Source: Sipunculus nudus | Lineage: Eukaryota; Annelida; Sipuncula; Golfingiida; Sipunculidae | DNA: 64,000 bases | Assembly (NCBI GenBank): GCA_026874595.1 | Contig: CM049310.1 | Coordinates: 50,469,058-50,533,057 of the forward strand | Reading direction: 5' to 3' | Shown: positions 12,254 through 20,024 of the stretch, piece after piece | Numbering within the stretch: position 1 is the first letter of the stretch | Layout: each line of letters starts with the position of its first letter | Notes under the pieces: generated by a model | Told to the model about the DNA's origin: nothing | What the model saw: only the letters and a program-made list of their open reading frames with translations | The model's database searches: none | Translations under genes and position numbers: made by a program

Positions 12254-12552
12254 CTGGCTATGAGTCCGGCTGTCGGAGGATAGACGCTATATGAAAACTA
12301 TTTATTTTATTATTATTATTAGAAAATAATAACTTTTAACAGTCAATTACGCTTATTCTTTCAGTGCCATGTGATCGAGGGTCGATGTGGAACGCCAAGA
12401 CAAAGAAGTGTACTTCCTGCAAACCTGATACACATGCTCCGAGGGTGGGGATGACGCGCTGCCTGCCCTGCCCCCCGGGGTATGCAGCCCCAACCCATGG
12501 GGCCACGAGATGTGTCCCTGTGCGTTGTGGAACTAAAAATGACGTACATTAA
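947..12552 (+). CDS. SVEP1/SCUBE-like secreted mosaic protein, 3' part (7 exons)
   Basis: The exons are 947-1102, 1984-2159, 3794-3937, 4538-4666, 6509-6718, 11321-11983 and 12365-12552. Every internal junction is phase 1, the usual arrangement for shuffled extracellular modules, and every join gives a sensible codon. The domain order is GCC2/GCC3 (ephrin-receptor-like), Sushi/CCP, GCC2/GCC3, calcium-binding EGF, six-cysteine Sushi, a long spacer with conserved cysteines and a basic RKKR site, then GCC2/GCC3 and stop. SVEP1 and SCUBE proteins share this module set and a spacer followed by GCC2/GCC3 repeats, so the product is probably a secreted adhesion or matrix protein. The signal peptide and N-terminal modules are missing because the gene enters from the left. 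The second exon has an apparent 1-nt deletion, so the gene is either mis-assembled there or damaged. Further exons in the 4.6-kb intron 6719-11320 cannot be excluded. Confidence 0.75.
1984..2159 (+). CDS. Mosaic gene exon: Sushi/CCP module with apparent 1-nt deletion
   Basis: The exon runs from a TATAG acceptor to an ACAG|GTAAG donor. The first part reads as a Sushi domain (IRCPKL, LVCNNGY, RTCQQDG). At 2129-2131 the frame breaks: the canonical end WSGTDPVCT is present at 2132-2158 but one base out of frame. With one extra A in the GGAAATGG run the exon would be 177 bp and phase 1 to 1 like all its neighbours. Read as it stands, the frame passes the donor and meets a stop. A weak GTCAGG donor at 2134 would keep phase 1 but lose the last cysteine. 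Confidence 0.7.
2206..2305. mobile_element. pogo/Tigger-like MITE fragment
   Basis: This intronic stretch begins TACAGTGGGATC and continues with TTATTACGGACAC and GTCTGCAATATACAG. That style of terminus, starting at TA followed by CAGT, is seen in non-autonomous pogo/Tc1-like elements and resembles the end of the array at 4798-5752. The far end and a second TA were not located, so it is probably truncated. Confidence 0.35.
3794..3937 (+). CDS. Mosaic gene exon: second GCC2/GCC3 module
   Basis: A TTTGTAG acceptor and a GTAAGT donor bound 144 bp, phase 1 to 1. The translation contains CPKDTYQ, KCERC, DCVCDQGYTG and GGPC, the same cysteine pattern as the exon at 947. Splicing to the next exon creates the Asp that opens the EGF signature. 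Confidence 0.8.
4538..4666 (+). CDS. Mosaic gene exon: calcium-binding EGF domain
   Basis: The 129-bp exon (43 codons, phase 1 to 1) encodes a canonical EGF_CA unit. It starts DVNEC, has six cysteines and contains the NTVGSYRCVC stretch carrying the calcium-binding and aromatic consensus positions. The acceptor is ATTACAG; the donor GTATAA is weaker than its neighbours. Confidence 0.85.
4798..5752. mobile_element. TA-flanked TIR element filled by eight ~113-bp tandem repeats
   Basis: The unit start TGAGACCTCC recurs at 4801, 4915, 5028, 5140 (as TGAGCCCTCC), 5253, 5366, 5479 and 5592, so the period is 112-114 bp. The array opens TA|CAGTGAGACCTC...GACCACC and closes GGTGGTCGC...GAGGTTTTGCTG|TA, which are imperfect inverted repeats next to TA dinucleotides. 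This fits a pogo/Tc1-mariner-type non-autonomous element whose interior was amplified in tandem. It lies in the intron after the EGF exon and has no transposase. Confidence 0.7.
6509..6718 (+). CDS. Mosaic gene exon: six-cysteine Sushi/CCP module
   Basis: The 210-bp exon (70 codons, phase 1 to 1) lies between TTTGCAG and GTGAGG. The translation starts EYRKCPSFPTPANGG and includes RRCQVKCNYGYDH, EECGPDTGW and ITSCIG. It has six cysteines rather than the usual four, implying an extra disulfide. A decayed copy lies 600 bp downstream. Confidence 0.8.
7015..7345 (+). repeat. 245-bp local direct duplication
   Basis: The segment beginning GATTTCAGCCGGAACACG at 7021 recurs at 7266, and similarity continues through ATTCAGAAATATTAGTT and ATTTTATTTTCGTG before decaying after about 7345. 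The first copy leads into the decayed Sushi exon; the second has lost it. This is a local tandem duplication inside the intron after the exon at 6509-6718. Confidence 0.6.
7104..7236 (+). pseudogene. Decayed copy of the Sushi exon
   Basis: The translation SCPTFPTPANDGAACNR onward closely matches the Sushi exon at 6509-6718, including RRCQLKCNYGYDH. It then ends at a stop after GECIV instead of reaching the last cysteine. There is no acceptor directly upstream; the nearest phase-compatible AG is at about 7076, and the only downstream GT is a poor donor. A duplicated exon that lost its 3' half is the simplest reading. Confidence 0.65.
7620..8280. repeat. Interspersed repeat with internal tandem duplication
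   Basis: A CCGCCG-rich block (7630-7665) is followed by two diverged copies of a module of about 240-270 bp. Each copy contains CTCATATCTC, GAACCGT, TGACCGAT, AAAATTTTGCA, TTTGCACAGCGTCC, ATCTCGGCAGTGGTTTGAC and TTTTGCAGGTTTATACATC, starting near 7825 and 8060. The 194-codon open frame on the minus strand across it follows the repeat and looks like no protein I know. It is probably a dispersed mobile-element fragment within the intron. Confidence 0.5.
8599..8933. mobile_element. MITE candidate with AGCGAC...GTCGCT termini
   Basis: The left end AGCGACACTTGTGCCTCC and the right end GGAGGCACAAAGGTCGCT are inverted copies with one difference in about 18 bp. Between them are degenerate repeats of a TGCCTCC(C/T)TTGA-like unit. 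At 335 bp with no real coding capacity it fits a non-autonomous DNA transposon. I could not define a clear target-site duplication. Confidence 0.5.
11057..11150 (+). pseudogene. Truncated copy of the large spacer exon
   Basis: After a TTCCAG acceptor at 11056 the phase-1 reading gives EEAEVLYHFHDQCSSLTT, matching MEAAVFYFDGQCGSLTT at the start of the real exon 265 bp downstream. Similarity fades after about 40 codons, and the frame runs into Lys-rich sequence and a stop with no usable donor. It appears to be a partial tandem duplication of the exon's 5' end. Confidence 0.6.
11321..11983 (+). CDS. Mosaic gene exon: long spacer with furin-type RKKR site
   Basis: This 663-bp exon (221 codons, phase 1 to 1) starts after TATTTCAG and ends before GTGAGT. 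It encodes a cysteine-containing region with FYFDGQCGSLTT, GVCKFQGQQVCN, a basic MRKKRSAD stretch at 11545-11568, then CGRYCGK, CSKTCKDKY and a closing CKPGTIDKNGFC that leads into the next GCC2/GCC3 module. SVEP1/SCUBE proteins have an analogous region before their C-terminal GCC2/GCC3 repeats. RKKR followed by Ser matches the furin consensus, suggesting cleavage in the secretory pathway. Confidence 0.8.
12207..12249. repeat. (GA)n microsatellite
   Basis: An uninterrupted GA dinucleotide tract lies in the last intron of the mosaic gene, about 115 bp before the terminal exon. Confidence 0.95.
12365..12552 (+). CDS. Mosaic gene terminal exon: GCC2/GCC3 module and stop
   Basis: A CTTTCAG acceptor precedes 12365 in phase 1. 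The translation PCDRGSMWNAKTKKCTSCKP continues to MTRCLPCPPGYAAPTHG and ends VRCGTKNDVH at a TAA. The cysteine spacing matches GCC2/GCC3 repeats. There is no membrane segment or GPI-type tail, consistent with a secreted protein. Confidence 0.8.
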
Positions 12553-13265
12553 GGATATATCAGGGGTGTGACCATGGAAACAATGCCACTAAATTTTAAG
12601 TTGGCATGTGTGTAATGCTTGTATCTTATGTTTCGTTTTGATTAACACGTGTTGTGTCGAGGGAGCATTTGTGTGTCACATACTTCGAATGGTATCATTT
12701 CTTAAATATAACCAAGAACTTTGACGAAAGATGGAATTCAAAAAGGAGTTGTCGTATTTATCCCAGATATAATTGAGCAAATATTCATAATTTGCCATTG
12801 GTTTTCATTTATTATCTTATTTTACACAAGTATTGACTTTACGCAGAATGTCGTGTAGCGTCTACCTCTAGAGTGTGGCCGGCTATAAAATGCTTTTTTT
12901 GTGCACCATGTTGCATTCGTGTGTGGCAAAATGTTTCATGTTTTAAGTGTTCGACAACGTGTTTTAAAAAATACAACATGACGTTTAATTTATCATGTGA
13001 GAAAACACTTAGAACGATGTAATTTCTAAAGTATATTGCAGAAATGTTGACGAAAGATAAGGGGTCAGAAAGGAGTTGTCATATTTATCCCAGATGAGCT
13101 TTACTAAACATCCTCAGTTTACCAACGTTCTTTTTACATTTATTTTATTTTAGACAAAGGCATACCGGTATATTTAAAACTGTACCTTCTGAAATAAATA
13201 TACAGATCTGGAACGTCTATAGGTTAACTTTTGTGTGAATCAATAAAGTCTATACATGTGTAATA
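12553..13265 (+). other. Probable 3' UTR of the mosaic gene
   Basis: AT-rich sequence follows the stop. AATAAA hexamers occur at 13193-13198 and 13242-13247, and the second is followed by T/G-rich sequence, so cleavage near 13260-13270 is plausible. A segment of about 49 bp occurs twice, near 12722 and 13048. Confidence 0.5.
13242..13247 (+). terminator. Candidate poly(A) signal of the mosaic gene
   Basis: AATAAA lies about 690 bp after the stop codon and is followed by TGTG-containing sequence. A second hexamer at 13193 is an alternative. Confidence 0.5.
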
Positions 13266-13269
13266 TATG

Positions 13270-15090
13270 ATTCGTTCATTGTCGTCTCTGCTCTTTCCAA
13301 CAACCATAATCATATGCAAAACTTTCATTTTGCTAACTCAATATATTTTATAATCCTGGTTATTCAAATATAGAATAACGCTTACAAGACCGCTTCGACA
13401 AAGCATAGCATCACAAATTTAAAATGCCGCCGCAAGATTTTAGTCATCTTCCTGGGCACCAGGTCTTTAGCACCGTTGAGCAAAGACCTTGCTTCAGCGG
13501 ACATCCTTCCTTGCTATATCATGAACTTTGAACAAGCACGCATTCGAATGGGCCAAAATCAGAACGGTAAATCAAATCCTTCGTCACAATAGTATACAGA
13601 ATACTGAACTCAAATTTCTTAACACGGATATCAAGAACACATGCAACGGAAAACTGCTCAGCTATATAAGCCTTTGAATGATTGTCAGATTCTTTATAAA
13701 GTCGTCCATCGCAAGACGGATGATCTAAATATAGTTCTTCAGGCCAACATGATTGGTTCAATTGTCTTGTTGATAATAAAAAAAATAGCACAACTTTTAC
13801 AACCTTCTGATTATAACAGATCTTGTTGTCATGTGTCATGGCATCTACCATGGGTTCCAAGTTCCACTTCGAATATTTTAAATTGTTTATAAAACTAAAC
13901 AACCAATTTACAGTTTTTAAATTGATCATGTGACTGGTGATTCTTAAAGTCATCAAGAGAGTTCATATGTTGCAAAAATGTGTTATTTTATCATACATTG
14001 ATTTCATTGCATACTTAAAAAAATTGCAATGGGTGGTTAATCTTTTGCCCTAGATAAGGTTTATGTTTCTTATTTTTATGTTACTTTAACCATTTACATC
14101 TGTAGAATTCCAATTTATTTATAGTTAATTATGATTGTACATGATTCATCCATTGCAGCTTAATTTTTGGAATTGATTTTCCAATTTATGGAAAATATTG
14201 CAACATTTCAATAAGCACCCAGATGAGGAACATACTTTTTTTATTATAGTTACAGAATCTGTGTAAAATATAAAATCATGGCGTTGATCTGCTCAGTATC
14301 AGACATGTGATGTATTACCTGATATACATGACTATAAATTTTTATCAAGGTTGCCGTTTAAACGTTTTGTTGGTAAGATCATGCTCATGTGGATTCACAT
14401 GAAATCAAAAATTTATATATAGCAAAAGGTGTTTCTTGTATTGTCTCTGCATGTCACAGCTTGCCTAGACCTGCCAAAATAAGGCGATGTTGATTTCACA
14501 CCTTGCAATCTTGTTCATTTCAGTCCTTTTGAAGTCTCAGGGTCAGAGGTTGTTGATTTCAGTTCATGATGTATAACAGAGACTTCCGTCTTTGAGGGTC
14601 ACTGACTGCAGTACTGGACACGTGGCCACCAGCTGGGTACACATTACAAGATAAACGTTAGTGGGGAATAGTTTAGAACTGTGTTTAAAACCGTGTGCAA
14701 ATACACCAATGACAGCCCCGGAGCAAGAGTGAACCGCCTTAGTGGGACTGAGGTTAGTAACGTTACGTTTCATACTGTTCTGGTTTTGCTTTTCTTGCTG
14801 TGAATTAACGTGTTAGAACCGACCTCTTGTTCGAAAACATGACATTTTCCTAATACTTCGTGTAAAACATGTCCTTAATCCACACACACTCGACACTAGA
14901 ATATTGCCCGCAAGATTCCCACAATACACTCTATGTAATCAAAATAGCGCGATCAGTTAAATCATCTATTGTGCGTGCATTGCCTCTTGTCAACCTGTTT
15001 ATGTTCAAGTAATATTCAGTTTGCTTCTTATTTTGTCAGGAGGGTATGTTTAACGTCAAATAGGTAACTAAAATTTCAGTATTTTCACAT
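13270..15090. other. Intergenic stretch, nothing recognised
   Basis: This lies between the 3' end of the plus-strand mosaic gene and the 3' end of the minus-strand protease gene (convergent genes). It is AT-rich. The open frames around 13519-13956 match no domain I can name and have no supporting splice pattern. I see no clear repeat or RNA gene. Confidence 0.5.
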
Positions 15091-15092
15091 TG

Positions 15093-15098
15093 TTTATT
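15093..15098 (-). terminator. Poly(A) signal of protease gene 1
   Basis: TTTATT on the plus strand is AATAAA on the minus strand, about 30 bp beyond the stop codon. The implied 3' UTR is very short, common for digestive protease mRNAs. Confidence 0.7.
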
Positions 15099-15127
15099 GG
15101 ATTATGGGTCTGTCCATATCCGTCCGT

Positions 15128-15292
15128 TTAGTTTGCGCCGATCCAGTCGAGGTACTCGCTAACTCTGGTGTAGACGGAGGGGTAGGTGGTCAGACAGGTG
15201 GAGCCACCGACGATACCTACTCCCCATGACGTCACACCACCAACCTTCCAGCTGCCTCCGCTCTGGCACTGAACGGGTCCACCGCTGTCTCC
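15128..15292 (-). CDS. Protease 1 exon 6 (Ser-active-site exon)
   Basis: The acceptor TATTTCAG precedes [13 protein letters not shown]. The exon encodes 54 residues, including the VTSWG substrate-binding strand and the C-terminal helix ([11 protein letters not shown]), and ends in TAA. It starts in phase 0. Confidence 0.95.
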   Translation of the reverse strand, partial: GDSGGPVQCQSGGSWKVGGVTSWGVGIVGGSTCLTTYPSVYTRVSEYLDWIGAN

Positions 15293-16590
15293 CTGAAATA
15301 AGAAGATCGAATAATTAAACACTTTACTGTATGACTGTATGCTAAAAAACATGAACTGTGAAGTCAATATAATACAATCTTTTAAAATTAAGCATTTTCT
15401 TGTTTGCTGGAAAGACATTAAGCCTAAATGTAAATATTATCACATGTATATATTAAATGCTCCATGTCACATTCTGTTAATATAAATGGAAAAATCAACC
15501 TATTCGTGTTTATTAGAACTCATGAAATATAACTCAAATACACTTATAAATATAGTTACTTATGTTTATTATCTTCGTCAACAAATTAGTTGAAAGTGTC
15601 CCTATTTTATTCAATTTTAATACAACTTCTGCAGTCTGTAAGAGATGTTTATCAATTATATTTAAGAAACGGGTATGGGCGTGGACCAGCGGATGCTCTT
15701 TGTACATCTGTTTATCCGCAAAAATAATCCGGTAAATTCCGGTTAGGCTGACCTGGCAGGAACCACGGTCCTCGGTGTCAGTGTGGACACAGAACTGTCT
15801 GCCGTTGACGCTGGTTATGGTGAATGTATGCGCTCTATGAGTGCCGTCTAGTTTATGATAGTATTGATTCAGTTTTATGTCTTTAGACTGACCTGGCAGG
15901 AACCACGGTCCTCGGTATCAGTGTGGACACAGAAATGTTTGTCGTTAGCGCCGGTTATGGTGAATGTATGCGATCTGCGAGTGCCGTCTTGTTTATGATA
16001 GTATTGATAAAGTTTTAGATGGTTAGACTGACCTGGCAGGAACCACGGTCCTCGGTGTCAGTGTGGACACAGAAATGTTTGTCGTTAGCGCCGGTTATGG
16101 TGAATGTATGCGCTCTGCGAGTGCCGTCTTGCTTATGATATTATTGATAAAGTTTTAGGTGGTTAGACTGACCTGGCAGGAACCACGGTCCTCGGTATCA
16201 GTGTGGACACAGAAATGTTTGTCGTTGACGCCGTCGGCAAGATTGGGTGGCATACGGTCCTGACAGGCCTGAGTGGACAAAGCGTCGACAAGGGCCTCGT
16301 GAAGCTGCTCGGGGATCCCGATGTCCTCACCGTCTAGAAGTAACAACAGACAAACAATATTACAAAAATATTATAACAGTATAACAGTTTCTGTACATCT
16401 TCCTGAACAAATTAGGTGAACATATCAGTAACCTCCTGGATATAATGTGTCTTTTGTTTAATTGCAACATTGCTGTTGAATGCTTGTTCAATTTTACTGG
16501 AGATTAATCAGTACATTTTGTCTCTTTCCCACAATACAGCAAAAATCCTTTAAACCTTCTTACACCAAAGTGCACTTGCATTTCTGTTTT

Positions 16591-16678
<88 letters not shown>

Positions 16679-19600
16679 TGGTTCTTCTTGGCAAACGTTT
16701 AGTAAGATTAATATTATGACCGAGCTTGCCCAGTTTAGAGATGTAGCGGGTTAGGTTTCTGTTGATTTCTTACCGAGCTTGCCCCATCCAGAGATGTAGC
16801 AGGTAGCTCCTACGAAGTTCTCGCCAGCGCTAGCGAGAGTGGCGGCACCAACGTTAGCGTCAAGAGTGAAAGAGCTGGCAAGAGCGAGGGTGGCGATGTC
16901 GTTGGGGACACCTGGTGAGCTGCCGGAGTACTGAGGGTGCTGTTGAAAAACGGAATATCTGTGAAATTATATTACTGTTTAAAGAAGCAAACATTCTTAT
17001 AATGGCAAACTGAATTTATTAAATAACAAGGTGAGACTGTATCATAACTGTATCATGAGTGTTTTCCTTGAAAGTAAAAAAGTCTTAAGTACTTTGATAA
17101 TTTTGATCGGTTTGAGTTTCTGTATTTACTACAAAACAAACCATCCAAGTATCTAATTCGAATTCACATACTGTCTCCAATACTGTCTCCAGCTATATTG
17201 ACTAAATAAGGCGGCTGCAAATTGTGGTCCCGACGTTAAAAAGAATTTTATGTTGTAACTTTTGTCACTCATACTATTTAATTTTCATCAATACCCTTAC
17301 TTTCGAATTTTATTGAAAACTTTACCTCCGTGGAGGCAGACACATCGACGGTCTGATCGGCATCACCGGCGGCACCAACGAAGGTAGCACCTCCCTGAAC
17401 CTGGAAGCCGCTCCTTAAATACCATCGAAATATTGTATTATATATCTATACAACAAAAACATGGCGATAACGAGGTACACTATGTAACTTCATACCCTAC
17501 GCACAGGTTCTTTGATGCGATTTATGCGTACATACCTCAGTTTATTCGTAGAGAATATGTTGAACCTCATCTATCTGGTATTCATTTAACGTCTTTGTCA
17601 GAAAAAAATTCATTTTTATGTTGTAAATTTTTTCCACTCTCGTTTTATTTAGTTTTCATCAATACCCTTATACTTATGTCTTTATTAATTTTATTATATT
17701 TTATACAGTTATCATAGGTCGCTCGATTCAATATTTTATGCCATATTTTAAATCCCCATCAAAAATAAATACCTTTGTTATAAGCGATACCCGGCATATA
17801 CACTCGTCGTATCATCATATATCAAGTAAAATGATAACCATTAAAGGGGTCCATTCACCTGTCCCTCGAAAAAGAATTTATGTGATTTCTGGCTTCCTCT
17901 GTATATATAAATGATCTAAGGGTAATGAAAATCTGGTTATGAAAAGGTCTTATAACGCCTCCAAGAAGATTGTATGAACTTGTTTTTAACAGCATGTTTG
18001 TAAACACAGCAATGTTGACTAACGGGGAAGGTGATAGGTTGCACATATGCCGAGGTAGAAAGGTTTGTTGCAAAACACAATTTGCAAAGCTCTGGCTTGT
18101 CTGACTTGCCACCAGATGCCCTTGTTGAATTTGTTTAGATTATTTTGGCGGGCCCCCGCATATAATAAACATGTTAATATAAACAAAACAACCAGCCTGT
18201 GTGCGGTGACATCCACGTTTTCTGGCTTATTTCTGTAAAAGCTCCAAGAAAGGTCAGATAGGTGAGTGGGCCCCCTTTAAAGCAGAAAGCTTGTTATATT
18301 GATACCTACCTGCCCTGGGTACAGTGAGCAGCAGTGATGGCCTTGTTAGCGCTGATCAGGACGGCGCCACAGGTGTGTCCACAGCCGAAGGTACAGATCT
18401 GAAGGGAGAGCTGCCACGCCCACCGGCCCTTGGTGATAGGGTCACCGCCCACGATGAACGGGGCATCGTAAGTGGACTTGAACTGCACGCCGGGACGGGC
18501 CTCGACTGAGGATACACAGAAACAACAACTGTTAATAATCTATAAAACACTGCTATATCGAAAACTCTTGATAGAAGCTGGAATTAAGTCCAGATTGTGC
18601 CTCACTTGTTAATTTTCTTGTCGGTTCAGGACAGACAGGCTGTGCAAAGGTCTGAATAATTTTAAAATTACGTTGTAAAATTAAGTTTTTTGGTTTCGAG
18701 ATATTTTTCTAACAGAATATCGTTGGCTTTCGATATCTGATAAAACTGACATCTTTCAGCCAGCATATAATCTGTTCTATGTTGTTTACGTGTATGTCAC
18801 TCTGCGCGGAGTAATTAATGTCAAAATGTGCATAGGAGTCTCGTAGAATGAGAGGGATCACAGCAGCGCCCTCTGTTAGACGTTCAAAATCATGTTGCCT
18901 CCTAGCACTGTTTGTATGATTATCAACTGCCAGAGACTGCATTCAACAGTAAAACTGTCTTTTAAACAATACTTTGTTATGTAAAATATATTATGTTTGT
19001 GTAGATTGATCTGGCGATTGATTTTAAGGATTGTTAATAATTTGTAAACAGGATGATTGATCAGAAAAAAAGAAAATCAGATAGGGAACTAATATTAACC
19101 TGGACTGGCCTGTCTTTGTCAAACAGGAGCCAGTGATTTTAGGTTTCCTTTCATAACCACCAGAAGAGTAGTCGTATTTGAGATAGGACATTTCTTTAAC
19201 GTCATTGTTTCAATATTGTTGTTTATTTATCTCTAATTTTAACACTTAACAGAGTAAATTATGTTAGTTAATTCAGTCTGTTTCAAACAAAATACATACA
19301 GCAAAGTCTATGCTACATGGGCCTTTTTTATTCTAAGGCTAGCCCAAAGAGCTTTCATCTTCAATAAATAAAACAGGTTGAAATAACCATTCGTTAGATT
19401 CAAACACGCATATCAAGTATTTCTGGGCAAGAAGTTACTAACCACACTTAACTTACTAAAGGACTTGTGGGGTCATAACCCTGTGATTGCACGGGATTAA
19501 CATATTTAACTTAGAACACGTATCTAAACCACGTGGCTTCTTTAATACCACATCCGGTGCAAACGGAAGCTCTCATATGCACCACTGGATTGCATTGAAC

Positions 19601-19967
19601 CAATACCTTAGGGCCGTTCCGTAAATAGACCATTAAATATATTTAGCATCAATACTTTAGGTCCGATCTAAATACACCTCTTCCTAGAAAACTTGGATAA
19701 GTATTGTGTTCGGGTCAAATACTTTGCGGCTTTAGTCGAGAAGTGTTGGGTACAAGTCACTTGTAAAGCCACAAACCTTAACGTTGCATTTAAAAGGGGT
19801 TTTAAATACTTTTCTGAGATTGAATAAAATATTTGTTCTTCTGTTAATAAACTAGGCCCGAAGACTCAGTGCCAGTCGTCATAGATAGGTGTCGCTAGTG
19901 TGACGGAAAGGCCTTCTGAAGACTTACCGATACAGGCAACAGCAGCGAGCAGGACAACCTTCCACAT
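15128..19967 (-). CDS. Chymotrypsin/elastase-like serine protease 1 (6 exons, 271 aa)
   Basis: In transcript order the exons are 19967-19928, 18505-18310, 17413-17326, 16939-16774, 16333-16173 and 15292-15128. They sum to 816 nt with intron phases 1,2,0,1,0, and every junction is GT-AG. The product is a secreted S1-family endopeptidase: a hydrophobic signal peptide ([14 protein letters not shown]), a short propeptide, the mature start IVGG at residue 31, His74 in TAAHC, Asp122 in PNDIATL and Ser220 in GDSGGP. The residue six before the catalytic Ser (chymotrypsin position 189) is Gly, not Asp, so trypsin specificity is unlikely; a hydrophobic or small-residue preference is inferred. The residue before IVGG is Phe, not Arg/Lys. 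An additional CTFGC pair lies before the His loop. A TATA-like box and poly(A) signal frame the gene. It is probably expressed in the digestive gland. Confidence 0.93.
15742..16233 (-). repeat. Four 140-bp repeats built from the exon 5 3' end and its donor
   Basis: The motif ACCTGGCAGGAACCACGG starts at 15751, 15891, 16031 and 16171, exactly 140 bp apart. The copy at 16171 is the real end of exon 5; the other three lie in the following intron. Each repeats about 60 coding nt ([13 protein letters not shown] on the minus strand) plus the GTCAG donor and about 80 bp of intron-like sequence. The copies have no evident acceptor, so they are probably unspliced pseudo-exon ends. Confidence 0.9.
16173..16333 (-). 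CDS. Protease 1 exon 5
   Basis: The 161-bp exon starts after CTTCTAG (completing an Asp codon) and ends at GSCQ before GTCAGT. It encodes [10 protein letters not shown] through [13 protein letters not shown], including the cysteines equivalent to chymotrypsin 168, 182 and 191. Its 3' end is the template of the downstream 140-bp repeats. Confidence 0.93.
16594..16676. repeat. (AT)n microsatellite
   Basis: An AT dinucleotide tract of about 83 bp lies in intron 4 of protease gene 1. The open frame running through it is an artefact. Confidence 0.95.
16716..16760 (-). repeat. Decayed copy of the exon 4 3' end
   Basis: CGAGCTTGCCCAGTTTAGAG followed by ATGTAGC repeats the end of exon 4 (CGAGCTTGCCCCATCCAGAG, ATGTAGC) 53 bp away. 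In the copy the donor reads GTCATA instead of GTAAGA, and Cys and Trp of the conserved CYISGWGKL are lost. It is nonfunctional but mirrors the exon 5 duplication. Confidence 0.7.
16774..16939 (-). CDS. Protease 1 exon 4 (Asp-active-site exon)
   Basis: The 166-bp exon runs from CAACAG to GTAAGA. It encodes [20 protein letters not shown] with the catalytic Asp, then CYISGWGKL. It starts in phase 0 and ends in phase 1, identical in length and phase to exon 4 of the other two proteases. Confidence 0.95.
17326..17413 (-). CDS. Protease 1 exon 3
   Basis: The 88-bp exon encodes [20 protein letters not shown] and on to STE, the segment between the His and Asp loops. It begins with one base completing the Arg codon and ends in phase 0 before GTAAAG. 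It is 12 bp shorter than in the duplicated paralogs. Confidence 0.92.
18310..18505 (-). CDS. Protease 1 exon 2 (propeptide and His-active-site exon)
   Basis: The 196-bp exon starts after ATCCTCAG and ends in phase 2 at GTAGGT. It encodes the end of the signal/propeptide ([17 protein letters not shown]), the mature N-terminus IVGGDP, the extra CTFGC pair and the TAAHC active-site loop. Confidence 0.95.
19928..19967 (-). CDS. Protease 1 exon 1 (signal peptide)
   Basis: ATG at 19967-19965 is followed by [12 protein letters not shown] and a GTAAGT donor, giving a 40-nt coding exon in phase 1. The hydrophobic core and the downstream TATA spacing support this start. Confidence 0.88.
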
Positions 19968-20014
19968 GTTGAGCGAGAGTCAGAGTGGACTGATGCTCTT
20001 AGGGTTCAGACGGT

Positions 20015-20024
20015 CTTAAATATG
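20015..20024 (-). promoter_or_regulatory. TATA-like box of protease gene 1
   Basis: CATATTTAAG on the minus strand lies about 48-57 bp upstream of the ATG, leaving room for a 5' UTR of about 20-25 nt. A TTATCA (GATA-type) hexamer lies at 20060-20065. Confidence 0.5.

Noticed and set aside
13519-13956. 145-codon minus-strand open frame
   Set aside because: No recognisable domain, no splice context, and it lies between two convergent gene ends.
16480-16677. Plus-strand open frame ending in Ile-Tyr repeats
   Set aside because: Produced by the AT microsatellite in intron 4 of protease 1.
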